Positions 1 through 11,000 of a stretch of DNA of 24,147 nucleotides are shown here, one piece after another. This DNA is from Chara braunii (Eukaryota > Streptophyta > Charophyceae > Charales > Characeae). The DNA is taken from contig BFEA01000142.1 of the NCBI GenBank assembly GCA_003427395.1, positions 941,220 to 965,366 of the forward strand, written 5' to 3'. The first letter of the stretch is position 1. Each line of letters opens with the position of its first letter. A program made the position numbers and the translations under genes. The notes beneath the pieces are model-generated. The model saw only the letters and a program-made list of their open reading frames with translations. It was not told the DNA's origin and did no database searches.

Positions 1-57
<57 letters not shown>
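1..57. repeat. (CA)28 microsatellite
   Basis: A perfect CA dinucleotide run opens the window and is probably cut by the window edge, so its true length is unknown. It passes straight into A/G-rich simple sequence. Confidence 0.98.
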
Positions 58-60
<3 letters not shown>

Positions 61-742
61 CACACCTAAGGGGGGACAAAAAGAAATAAAGAAAAATCGC
101 TCGTCGTGGCGCTGCCACGTGGCGCGATTCCGGGCCTTCCACATTCCACCTTAGCTCCGCCCCATTCCCCATCCCCCCATTTTTTCGCCATCCATGACGT
201 GTACCGCTATTCTAGATGACCCGTTGCGGCTTCGCCCGCAAAAAGAGAAAAAGAAAAAAACACAAAAGAAAGAAAACGCATAAAGAACTGCCCTATCATA
301 TGCCTCTTCTTTCCCAATAAGAAAAAGAAGAGCCTGACAGCAGACTAAAACCCGCGTGCAAGAAAATAGCAGGGAATACCACCGAACATTTTTTTTCCTT
401 TATCTTTGCGTGTTTTGTTTGGGGAGCCGTTACCTTCGCAGCATCGTTTTTGTTTTGTGTTGTGCAAGAACTTTGCACTTTTCTGAAAAATCCAGTCTGT
501 GATAACCCGCCCTAACACGGACTGAAACACACAGCTGATTTCTAAGTTTTGCTCATAGACTGAATGCCCTACCGAGTTCCCCGCCTGCTAAGTCTGTGTG
601 TGTGTGCTTGCTGGACTGCATGTCTGTCTGAGTGCTGGTTGGCTTGCGTGTGTGACCGTGCCTGTCTGAGTGCTGGTTGGTATGAGTGTGTGTGTGTGTG
701 GCCCGCCAGGGCACTTGTTCGTTCGTTGGGCCCTGTACTTAC
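58..742. other. Non-coding stretch with GT-rich section
   Basis: No gene is visible. The open frames near 300-530 and 564-827 are short, overlap on both strands and have compositions explained by simple sequence. Positions about 594-705 are rich in TGTG and TGCTGG repeats. A consensus splice-donor 8-mer (GTAAGTAC on the minus strand) lies at 735-742 and may close the speculative exon described at 743-1356. Confidence 0.6.
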
Positions 743-874
743 CTGTGGTCGTGGCTTTGAAGGGTTGCAGCAGGGAAAAAACACTCAAGTAGCGGGTAGG
801 CCGGTACCGCACCCGGTAGGGGGGTAAATATGCTGGTACCGGAGGCCGAGCAGAAGAAGACAAAATTGGCATTT

Positions 875-1356
875 TTAGAGTCCGGTAGTGTAGGCTAGGT
901 CTACCGGGTACCAGTCTGAGCCTAAGGCCTTTAGGGGCAATATCAAAGTCTGCAATGATGTTCCCTCCAAAAAGAGGAGGGGGTACCGATTGCTTGGGAA
1001 GGCCAGCGGCCTGGAAGTCACCAGCCAGGAGGCAAGCAGGCCGCTATATCTTCTAGCCGGGCGGTAGACCCGGCCTCTTTTTCGGTGTGCAAGTGTGGCG
1101 ACACACTGGTGGAGCGCTAGAAGGAGCAGCGCTGGGTTGGAGTTGCGCTGCTGGGGAGGAAGAAGAAGGACGAGAGGGAGGAAGGAGGAGGAAGGAAGGA
1201 GGAAGGGGGAGGAGCGCCAGGGGTACTTACCTGGCTATGGTGGCAGCCATCTTCATCACCTTGGTGGGCGCTGCAGCAAGGAGTCCGCAACCGGGGAACT
1301 ACACCAAGAAGCTTCAGGGCAGGGCTGGGCATGGCGGCCTGAGTCGGAGTAGCCAT
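875..1356 (-). CDS. Speculative two-exon reading frame, unrecognised
   Basis: I do not recognise this protein and the model is weak. On the minus strand an ATG at 1356 opens 42 codons that end at 1231 with the consensus donor CAG|GTAAGTAC. A pyrimidine-rich intron of 80 bases follows and ends in TTCCTCCCCAG at 1151. Joining to 1150 keeps the frame open for another 91 codons to a TAA at 877-875, giving about 133 residues. The tandem CAGCAG at the acceptor would allow a one-codon shift. A second frame in the same place is also open, from 1043 to 743 (about 100 codons, proline-rich). It ends at another GTAAGTAC donor, so the true frame is uncertain. No domain, signal peptide or family motif is visible. 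It could equally be chance splice-like sequence in repeat DNA. Confidence 0.2.
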
Positions 1357-1927
1357 AGCTGTTCTGGGTTGTCCTTTGCACATCGGAGAAAGGCCTAGTA
1401 GTCCGCCATAACCTCGGCCTATGAGTGTGAAGAGTGGGAGAGGCGGTCATGGCTATGGTGGACCATGAGTGATACCAGCAGTAGAAAAGGGACTCGGACA
1501 TGATTCTGGACCAGTCATTCAACATCGTATTATTATTTCTTGTATGAATAAGAGAGGGGGGAGATAAGGAGGAGGAGATTGTTGGGCGAAGAAGTTGAGC
1601 CTTGTCATTGTCTTTGCTGGTGTACATCTTCTTCTTCTTCTTTCTTACTTCTTCTTCTTCTTTCTTGCTTCTTCTTCTTTCTCTACCCCTCTCTCTTCTC
1701 TTAAGATCATTCATTTCCTTCTGCAATTGGATGGCATTGTACTTTCCAGTGAATGTGTATCTCGAAACTCGCCAGGGTCATAACAAGTCCGTCATCCCGT
1801 TGATGTTTTTGGTAAAGATTGAGAATCAGACTTCGTTTGCTGTGTTCTCTGGATATTGTGAGGAATGAGCCCTTAGACGGGGCCTTGCCGACATGTATAT
1901 GTTCTGGGCATAGGCCCCCAACAAGGC
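1357..1927. other. Simple-sequence stretch with TTC-rich tract
   Basis: This stretch has no convincing gene. A (TTC)n/CT-rich tract spans about 1628-1700. On the minus strand it encodes a run of Lys, Glu and Arg within a 156-codon open frame (1256-1726). That frame owes its length to the tract, so I do not call it. Just upstream on the minus strand a short stretch (about 1780-1700) reads as ordinary-looking protein, and could be a remnant of an old element gene. Confidence 0.5.
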
Positions 1928-2394
1928 TAGAGAAGATGAAAAACCGAGAGTATTAGAAAGTGACCGCGAAAGGAATTAAAGTAGAGGGTTTAGGCCGGGG
2001 CGAGCATGACCAAGAAGTTAGATTGGAGAGAGCGTTAGTAGATTAAGTTTTAGAGTAGATAGCTCGTTCGCGGACGTGCTGAGAAGCGGATATGGAGGGA
2101 ACGGGCAACATGAAACTCCCGCGATTCTTGATGAAATCGGGTGATGGAAAGTGCGTTTCGGGGGTTTCGGGATACCACGAGTTCGATGGTGGTGTTTGTT
2201 CTGGAAGGAAGGAACTAGGCTAGACGGTGTAGGAAAATGGAGTTGCGCAGCAACTGCGCCGGGAGTAAAAGGCAAAACGCTGAATGTTTTTAGCCGGGTT
2301 TTAGTGCTAGAGTCATAACGGCTCGTTCCAATGACCTTTGGAATAGTAGTGAGTCGCCTTTCGCGGAAGACTCACCCTGACCCTGCTCACCTCG

Positions 2395-2412
2395 GAGAGA
2401 GAGAGAGAGAGA
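2395..2412. repeat. (GA)9 microsatellite
   Basis: A nine-copy GA run inside segment A. The equivalent site in the right copy is (TC)35 at 16555-16624, so this locus has changed greatly in length between the two copies. Confidence 0.95.
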
Positions 2413-2665
2413 AGGTGAAAGAGGGTAAGAGGGAGCTTACCTACCGGCCTGCATTTGGCCGCGGAGTAGTGTGAACCTGACCAAGTAGAAGGCCAGGTAC
2501 GTCTATAATGCATTGAGAAACGGGGGAGATAAGACAACAACGAGGGGGACGGGAGCAAGGAGGGGGTCGGGTACTTACCCGATCGGGGTACTTGTTCCCA
2601 TAATTGCGGACGATGGTTCTGCCGCCATGCCGAACGAATATGCACGGATCTGATGGCACCACCAA

Positions 2666-2884
2666 CCGTGTGCCTGTGTATACCCCCGTACGAATACGGG
2701 CCGTCTGTACGGCCGTACGGCCGTACGTTATTGAAATTCGCTACCTAATTGGAGATTAAAAAAAAAAAACATTATTGTCGTTGTTCTTTTTTTTTTTTTC
2801 CGTACGGGGCTGTACGTACGGCCGTACGTACGATCGTACGATAAACCCCCCGTACGTCGTACGGGGTGTTACACAGCCGTGTGC
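2666..2884. mobile_element. MITE (203 bp) with 8-bp target site duplication
   Basis: The element proper is 2674-2876. It starts CTGTGTATACCCCCGTACG and ends in the inverted counterpart, which reads CTGTGTAACACCCCGTACG on the minus strand. The 8-bp direct repeat CCGTGTGC flanks it at 2666-2673 and 2877-2884. The paralogous site in the right copy (near 16290) runs straight through without the insert, which confirms insertion. The interior is fold-back in nature, with many CGTACG/GGCCGTACG palindromes around an A12 and a T14 run, and no coding capacity. An 8-bp duplication with short TIRs fits the hAT superfamily, but the terminal CTGTGTA is not a typical hAT end, so the superfamily is an inference. 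It must depend on an autonomous transposase encoded elsewhere. Confidence 0.88.
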
Positions 2885-3066
2885 GTTATGAAGTAGAAGG
2901 CGGTGACATCACGACTGTAGACCGAGCAACGCACGAGGAGAGCGGGTGCACCGGATCATATCCCGGTGATAGATCCAGTCGACCTTGCCGACACTACCAG
3001 CAGGAGCCGCATGAGGTAACCGAGCGATTGGAGGCTTACATGTTAGTTGACGGGGGGGGCGCTCCT

Positions 3067-4738
3067 GGTTGCCAGATTCAGATACTGCCCGCTAGCCCTT
3101 TCCTGATGCCAGCACTGTGCTCCAACTACTAGCGCAGCGTCTGCCCCGTCGTTTCCCTCTCCATAGCACTCGACCTTAGTGCCGCGAGTAGAACTGCTCA
3201 CTGCCCTCGTCTATCCCGAATGGAAACTTCGGAGGGAACCAACTACTGGCCGAACCGTCAATCTTCCGGCCCCCCTCCTTTTTGCGCTCGTCTCGTTGGC
3301 TGCTTCGCTCAGTGCGCCTCTCTGCAGCGATCGAGTTCGAGTGTCCAGCGCCCCGGGACTTTCAAGGGAACCAACCACCAGTCGGTTCGATTAGTCTCTT
3401 ACCCGTATACCCTAGCCCGACGATCAATCGACATATAGCAGCAGCCCTGCGGCCTCCACGATGATGGCCCTGCCCCGCTCCGTGTCACCCCGCCTTGTTT
3501 CTTCGGCTAGCGTCCCCTCCGACAGTAGCGGCCCCACAGTCCGCTGCTTAGAGATATGTCGTTAGTCCCCCCCCTGCTGCGTAGCGCTACCCATTCAGCC
3601 CCGCCGCCTGTCGTAAGGGAATGGAGGGGAGGCACTATGTATGGCCTATCGGAGAGGCCCGACCCCGATGCTGCCGGCTCACCCCTGGCACGTATCACCT
3701 ACCTGTCGTAGCAGGCATCACCCCTGTTAGTGGGCGCAACCCTTGCATGTTCCCTCGTTGGAGGCTTAAGCACGAATGTGGCTGCCACGGAGTTCCCCGA
3801 AACACTATAATGGGGTAACTTCGACGCAGCCACGAAGAGAGTTCGCAGCCGCATTTCAGGCAATACCGCGAATACAACACACCCCCATGCGACCTCACCG
3901 GACCCGGAAAGTGGGTTATATACCATCCGCATTGCCGACCCCTTTTACCTCTGGTGCAATTACAACTCAGACTCTGACGGCGCCGTAGCCTTTCCCTGCT
4001 ACGGCGTAATAGCAGACTTTCACCAGCGTCCTGAACCCGCGGACCCGTCGGATGAGGTGCACACTCAAGGTCCTTGATTGCCGTGACGGCCATAAAACCC
4101 GACGTCACGTCTGAATTAGGAAACCATCGGGGCCTAAAGATAGAAGTAACATAAGGAAATATATTTAGAACTTTTTAACTGTCAGCATACGACGGACGAG
4201 GAAAGGAAAACGCCAATACCGTTCCAGCGTTGTCAACCGCAAAACCAAGGGAGATGGCCCCGCCGGCTCCCATGTCGTCGCCGCTCGATCTCGCTCCCCG
4301 AATCCCTCCGATGAAAGTCCGACACTCTCACCAATAGTGCTAGGCCCAAGTCTGGGTCTTGTTTTGACGGACATCTACATAAACGAATACTGCGTGACGC
4401 GCAGACCTACCGAGTCGCTTTCAGAACCACCCAGTTGTCGATGTCGTCCTCCTCACGTACACGCAAGTCGCCGGTAAGTGCACCAGTCAAGCGACAACAA
4501 TCTATTTAGTCCTAGTTAAATCACAAAAAAAAAATCGGTCGGCGCCCACGCCGGCCCTTCAGTCATGAAGGATAAAACGAAATCACGTGCGCCTTGAGTC
4601 TACGTGCCCACACGCTCTCTATTCTAATCAACCATCCAGTCAACCTTGACCACAAACGTAGCCGCGCCTCGCGCGGTATACTTAAACTTTAATCCAGACT
4701 GAATTTCTGTCACTTGCAAGGGCATTCGCACCGACAGC
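3067..4738 (+). repeat. Segment B of the large repeat, left copy
   Basis: This segment aligns in direct orientation with 17490-19192 over its whole length. A hand comparison of about 320 bases (3790-4108 against 18220-18536) shows roughly 20 differences, mostly transitions. It is GC-rich for this window and has no gene. The longest open frame, minus strand 3695-4108, also exists in part in the other copy (18213-18536). However, about 12 of the ~20 base changes alter the protein, as expected without selection. Homology stops at GACAGC (4738). A consensus donor-like CGGTAAGTGCACC lies near 4470 and is shared with the right copy. Its role, whether LTR, internal element sequence or segmental duplication, is not resolved. 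Confidence 0.92.
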
Positions 4739-6475
4739 TTACAGGACCATATTAAGCGACGTCCCCGTCGCTTCGCAAAATCATAAAGCTATAAATTCAT
4801 CCACACTCCAAACGCAGACGATAAAGGAACCAATTCAATTAGCCAACAGATTCGGGTTCGAGGCCTCCAACAATCTGTGCCCACACAACTGTATGCCGCC
4901 AGGGTTTCAACCTGGGTTTCCATTGTCCTGACACTAGGGCGCCGGGGTATTACGCATCAATACTATGACATAAGTTCCAAAGGCCCTCTCAAACCGTCTT
5001 GTTCCCTTTGTCCTAAACAAACGTCGGCTTCTCGTTGAGTGTCCCGACTAGACTCTTTATCGTAAGCAGAGTCATACCCAGGGACGTGGGCCTTAAATGA
5101 GACCTCAGAAGACACTCTCGCCTTCCTCGCAAAAATCCTCACAATCAAATACATATGCATATATACACTCAAACCTCATCTGAGCTCTTTCTGCAGTCTA
5201 GTACAAAAATGCTAGATCTTCATCCTGGCCCACCATAGTCTGGTTGATCGAGCCAGATCTACGGCCTACCACTTTGTTATCTTAGCGACAACACCCTTCG
5301 TTAGTTATGCAATGATAAATTTTCTCCTGATAAGCCTTCAATCAGGAATACCCAAAAGACTCAACTCATATCCCCCGCAATCCCATCGGAGTAATTCCTT
5401 GAGGCGCGCATAACTCCTTAAACTCTTACCCCTTTGGTAGACGAGGGTCCGCTGCCAGGTTGTGCTCACAAGCAGCCATCCACTAGGGGTTGCGCCCTAG
5501 AGGTGCTAACCTTTACCGCTTAGCTTGGTCTTCCTCAAAATGCCTGAGGATTAACACAAGTGTTCGGGCGGTGTGTCGCAACAAACCACAGGCCCACTGC
5601 GGGACCACGCAGGGGTCTGTCTCACATAAAGGCGTTTACCAGTTCCCTATGGGACGACATAGGGAGCACGACACCATTCTCACAATCACACATAGGAATC
5701 ACCGCCAGGTTTACAACATGCTCAATTCCAATGACTAGATCAGAGATAGTAAACCACACATCCCAATGACATCTACCAAATGCACTGATTTACGAAATGC
5801 TCAATTCCTTCCAAAACAGTTTTTCTGGTCCTTCTTGTCAGACTTTATCAACTGAAACTTTGTTTACCATGCCCTTGATCTATTAACCATCTTCCACACG
5901 AAGGAGGTCTCTCTCAATAGGTCTCCCAGCCATCCCTCTCTCTCTTGGACGAGCTATCACGTGACCCTTTTTAAAACACCTTCCTTTTGAAGATGAGTCT
6001 TCCAATAAACAACATTACCACCTTTCTTAATCTGAAGGGGTCTCAACCATAAAACAACTCAAACTGAGAGACCAACTTATAGGTCCTCTTCACAACTCAA
6101 CCATAAAACATTCGGCATGGTAAGTATTCGAGTCTCATAGACTCGCAAAATCCCTTAGGATTCTCACACTTCTGTCACAAAACAACTGCACTACGTTTCC
6201 TTATACTCGACCCTTTCACCCGTCCGTAGGCAGATCGCACGAGTATACCGAAGAGTAAACAACATCCACATTCACACAATACAAGACACATAAGATGTAT
6301 CCCACACATCTTTCACACAAAACCACCATACATCAGGATAAGATCACACATGTGAGAGTGATTGTGATCGTCATATACAAATGGTCGCCTCAGAAAAAAC
6401 TCTTAACTCAATACATATATGCACATAAAGCTGAACAATCTCAACTCAAACTGGCACCAGTGGTCCAGCATCGTC

Positions 6476-6508
<33 letters not shown>

Positions 6509-7358
6509 GCCTCCTTAGTCAGAGCTGAACTAAAACATCTCTAGACAAGGCGTAATCACACCTCCCAAATTGGAGGGATCTAAGTAACCCAAGACAAATC
6601 CAAATATTCAACCCGTAGCACAAGGTCCATCACGCCTCAATCAATCATAAGCTTACAATAGTCTCGAATCGAGGCATCGTGCATACTTCTCTCTCATATC
6701 TCAACACAACATGCATAGCAAGAGACTTAGCACACTAACTCACGAGGTCATAGCGTCCTGAAACCATAACTCAGGACCCACTCAATTTAGAGCAACTCCT
6801 ATATACAACGTATGGGCGCGTACCTTTTCACAACTCAGGGTGGTATGGTTAAAGATAAACTCAGCTTTAAAACACAATCAACCCATCTTGAATCGCAGGA
6901 AGACATTCCCGGATGAAGGTATATGTCTTAAAGGAGGACAAATGTCACAATCAAAGTCAAATCAGTCCTCCTAATAAGATCCCATCCTCGCATGACCTTA
7001 TGATGTACTCAGGTCTATATCACAAACCATACGCTCATCCGTTTCTTACCTTGCGCAACCCATACATACGTGAGGCTCATTCTCATACTCTAACCAGTCT
7101 ACCCTTGAGTAAATGCAAAGCCTGAAAACCTGCTTATCCAATTTAACATGAGACCTCTTATGATTTGGCATATACACATAATGCACTAAAGGCATATATA
7201 CACCTCTTCCAACCCGTTCCGTATATAGTCAAGATCCTGTAAACTTAAAACATAGGGCCGGAATCACACAATCAGTTAGCCTTCTACCTTAGCTCCTAAG
7301 TACACGTATATACACAAGCTCATGAGAGACGCACTTCGACAAAACACAAGGGCACCCT
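4739..7358. other. Non-coding A/C-rich interior, first part
   Basis: I see no gene, RNA or clear repeat here. The plus strand is rich in A and C and poor in G over most of it, most clearly at 5650-7300. Open frames are short and scattered. A pure A28 run lies at 6476-6503. No primer-binding site beginning with TGG is seen just after 4738, where an LTR model would want one. Confidence 0.55.
6476..6503 (+). repeat. Poly(A) tract (A28)
   Basis: An uninterrupted A28 run. No AATAAA, target duplication or gene body precedes it, so I treat it as a simple homopolymer and not as a retroposed tail. Confidence 0.9.
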
Positions 7359-8069
7359 CTATTGCCCTGTTACTGCCCGGACCTCATCCCAATCTACAAC
7401 CCTGTCACCTAGATCATGAGAGTTCGCATAGGCATCTACAATATTGACCATGTCCCTTAGTCCTTGACTATGGGGTAAAAACCTCTGGTCTAGGTACAAG
7501 CCATATATCAGTTCGCACGTAAAACGCCCATATTCCCATTCGCGCGCCCCCAAAGCGACTTTTGTTGCGGCCTCTAATCTCTCCCGTCCCCCGAAACACT
7601 TATCTACCAGGAATTCAGGCAGGACGACTCGTAATGGCGCAGATGGAAGCCCAAATTCATCGTCACGGTTGACTTCTACATTGGTCACCACTCGCTTTTC
7701 CCCTTCATGAACCCTTTTTCTTGTCCATTTTGCCGCAGCTCCCTCAACTATTCTTAACAGCCTCGCAAGCATGCTCCTGTGCCCAAGTGCCAACTCGACC
7801 TAATGCTTGACGCAGAATGAGGAAGATGCGTACAGGGTTACCCTTACGATCGCACAATCTCCATCATCATTAAAGTCGGACTCGATCCAAACGAAAATAC
7901 CCATGTCCATCAATGTGCCCCACCAGGAAGAGTTATACTCTCCTTCCTTGACTCTCCTCGGCAAGGATACCTCGAGTCCATCTTCCTTTTTAACGGGCAA
8001 AGTCATGTTAGGATCTTCCTTTGCATAAGGCAACTTAAGTTGCCTTCGCTCTGGTCTGGGTTCTGACCA
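7359..8069 (-). pseudogene. Broken reading frame, unrecognised
   Basis: On the minus strand one frame is open for 89 codons (8069-7803), is interrupted by a single TAG (7802-7800), then is open for another 146 codons to a stop at 7361-7359. The amino acid make-up is protein-like and not low-complexity. It includes an acidic, aromatic patch (WIESDFNDDGD) before the TAG and an Arg/Lys-rich patch (KWTRKRVHEGEKR) after it. The second part carries several WEYGRF- and DWDEVR-like mixed segments. There is no ATG at the head of the open frame. A perfect 20-bp palindrome sits at 8027-8046 inside its first codons. I recognise no domain, and a gag-like or host-derived fragment is possible but unproven. 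The TAG could be a decay mutation or, less likely, a programmed stop. It is the only protein-like frame in the interior between the two large repeats. Confidence 0.35.
8027..8046. repeat. Perfect 20-bp palindrome
   Basis: AAGGCAACTTAAGTTGCCTT equals its own reverse complement. With no spacer it would extrude as a cruciform or bind a dimeric protein rather than form a normal hairpin. Its centre resembles the CTGAACT/AGTTCAG hairpin at 12830-12849 lacking the AACT of the loop, but this link is only suggestive. Confidence 0.9.
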
Positions 8070-11000
8070 TCACAGAAAACGTCCAGCATACGCCTTCCGT
8101 TATCATATTGGCATCGCGTTCCAACATCCCTACCCTTGAAGCCTTAACTTCAGCTCATCTTTCACAAAAATTCATCCTTTCCAGTGTTTACGACCACCCA
8201 GCTTAGAGAAAATAATAATGGTATTTTATCACAATAATATTGCATTCATAGATATAAAAAAATCCATAATTATAGTATTAACGGAAAACGATATATTACC
8301 ATAGTAACTGACAATAATAATACTCATAATAATCAGACACATCATACAAAAGTTAGTCAGTTACTCAAAACATATACAAACACCTCATAACAACAGGGTT
8401 ATATCAACAGACATAACACATGATAGACACACTATGATCAAGGATATGATTGCCAACAGGTAGTACTCTCAGACATAATTCTTGTGAGAGCATCACAATT
8501 TACTCCCTTGACTTTGACAGAAGTATACTATCGTGAGGGGTAGTGTAACCCCCTTTTAGAAAGGATAGCATCTTAAATTCCTGAGCTCCGCTCAAGGATC
8601 AAGCCTCACTGCTTCTCCCTCCGATTCCAGCATTCGTCCTTTGTAGACCCTTGCCCATAAGATAAACAACCTCACCATACACGCTTCGGGTGGTGTTGTC
8701 CTGTCCTGTGCTGGTGAACCCACTTGACACAGAGATAGTCGGGGATTCAACCCCTACTTTTCTGTGGCAAGTAGTGGCCGCTTCCCTTATAGACCATGGC
8801 CTAACAAGGCTCAAACATTTTCCTCCTATTCAGTAGTAGTGTAGTCATCTTATCACAAAAGATACAACAACAACACCCCACTATGGACCAGGAACATTGT
8901 TCCGGCGTGGGTCTCACTACTTCTTACAAGACAAGATTATAATTTTTTCAAAGTCATCTCTCAGGGGAACGATAACATAGGATTGCAACCTCCCTTAGGG
9001 TAGACCTTTACACATTGACCACTTCCTGAGAAGTACTTATCTCAAGAAAGCGGTCACTCCATTCACCTCTAAATCCGCATCAGACGTGGATTCTACGCAA
9101 TGCTTCGACCCCTCTTTGAGGAGCAATCCAAACACAAACTTTATAGACAGCCATAAGTCTATACTCGGACTTGAGACGCTCATGTAAATTTTTACAGGTT
9201 GATAAGTTCAAATACATACTTCAAATAAATAGCCCATGCAGAGACATTCTCGGAAAGGGTAGCCGTATATATAATAACATCCAACACATAGCCTCACATA
9301 CTCAGATAAAATCTGGCATACATGGATGAGTTCAACATATAACTCAATAGAAATGCCCTCAGACAGTTGGTCTCAAGTCCTTAGTTCCAACTCATAGATT
9401 CAAGTGGGTGGTCCAAACCTAGGGAAGGTTCAAGCGAGGGTCTAGCATCAATTACTACCCATTGCCCTATCGAAGGTAAGCAAAATAGTCTAAGTGTTAG
9501 CTCCTTCACTGCTGCTCCGACTGCCTCTAGTTTCAGATACCCTCTTTTAACAAAAAGGGTGCCATACAAATCTACTACTTTTTGTAGTCCTTTCCATTGA
9601 GGTCATAGTGCGGTGCTCACTACACCCATTCACCGCTATATACGCCCAGCTCAAACACACCGCACGTGGCAGACCTCACACTTTCATTGCTATATAACCC
9701 AAACAACCACTTAGAACTCATACTCAAGGATCCCATATTCAGATTCATAAAGCTTTTGGCATTTTTAGCCTAACTCTCCTCGAAGTCCTTTGATGACTTC
9801 TAACATAATAGGCTTTCTTACTCGTCCTCGGCCTCACCCTAAACCTAACGTACCTTATAGCCTTTTATGACCACTAAGGTAACTTTTTTAGCCATAATAG
9901 GTACCTTATAGGCTCTGCTCCGCGATTAGTCGTATTGATACCTCCTCACCTCACCTTAGTCATATCATACATGTAAAGCATCGTCCAGAACTCACCAACT
10001 TTTCATGTCAGAAGAGGGTATCAACTTCACCTATCATCATGTTGGTCAGGGTATGCGATCACGTAGACAAAACGTCTATCCTTCTTACGCCATCGCTACT
10101 GCACTAGCCACAACCATCTCACACAATCAATACTCACTCGGTCTTTATTCAATGCCATCAATCGATTAGTCATAAAAAGCTCAACAAAACCTCTCGTTTT
10201 GCCTAGTTCTTACAATCCCATACCCGGATGTCGTTCCACCAGGGACAACGGCAGGCAACCGTTATCCCCGACAACGACGCCACCTGTCTCGCGGATCGGT
10301 CCGACACCGTACAAGGCAGCGCGGGACCCCCCGGGCTGCGTCACGCAGGAGTTGGTTCTAATTCCTCGTCGCGAATATACATGGAACTTCCGCAAGCCGC
10401 TCCGGCCGAGTGCGCCAACCATACCTCCCGCGAGCCCCTACGACATGATAGGGCCTACGCGAGGCACGACTTACCTCCACCTTACGGGAGTTGTCACCTC
10501 CCTTCGGTGGGCGTATCCCCGCTGAGCTACTAGTCCACAGTACGAAAGTTAATCAGTTGCAATCGCAGAGGTGGACCAACCAAGGGCGTTTCTCGTTCGC
10601 TGTAGCATAGGGGGTACGTGGGGACTGAGGTCCCAAGGGCGACTCGGCGTCGGTCGACTAGGACGTATCTCACTCACTACGCATACACCACACTACGAAC
10701 ACAAAAATAAAACACACACACACGCACACACCTCAAACAACACGACAACACTCCTAGTCCCTTAGTAGCCATCTCATAACTTTCCGACGCGGAAATCTGA
10801 TAGGCGTCGGGCGCGAGACTTAGTATAAAACCGCGCGGACACAGGGCTAACTCGTATTGACTCGCAATGCAAGCGTACGTACGCGGTCACAATGATGGCG
10901 TACTATGTAGTACCCATACTCAAGCGGTCCTCGTTGATCTCGAAGGTCGCGTTCGACACTCAAGTGTCGGCTGACACTCGCTCTAAGGGTTAATCTCTCG

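Larger units (their letters stand above)
1928..3072 (-). repeat. Segment A of the large repeat, left copy, inverted
   Basis: Reverse-complemented, this segment aligns with 16103-17116 almost end to end. Shared landmarks include the dinucleotide tract (GA here, TC in the right copy), the CGATCGGGTAAGTACCC block and the GCGCAACTCCATTTTCC block. The left copy differs by a 203-bp MITE insertion, a shorter dinucleotide tract and a ~13-bp gap near 1956. Homology ends at CTTCTCTA (1928 here, 17116 in the right copy). At its other end it abuts segment B directly at GGTTGC (3067-3072). In the right copy A and B have the opposite relative orientation and are separated by 373 bases. Short open frames inside it are non-coding shadows. 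Confidence 0.9.

Noticed and set aside
1256-1726. 156-codon minus-strand frame rich in Lys, Glu and Arg
   Set aside because: Its length comes from a TTC microsatellite, and the rest has no domain-like composition.
3695-4108. 137-codon minus-strand frame with a Cys-rich middle, also present in part at 18213-18536
   Set aside because: About 12 of roughly 20 base differences between the copies change the protein and the frame length is not kept. This is the pattern of unselected sequence.
5243-5590. Short matches to conserved rRNA words (TGGTTGATC..GCCAG near 5243 and GGGCGGTGTGT near 5569)
   Set aside because: The two lie in mutually inconsistent orientation and spacing for an rRNA gene, and the sequence between and around them is unlike SSU rRNA.
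10490-10535. Minus-strand GTAGCTCAGCGG, resembling a tRNA D-arm
   Set aside because: No matching D-stem, anticodon arm or T-arm follows at tRNA spacing.
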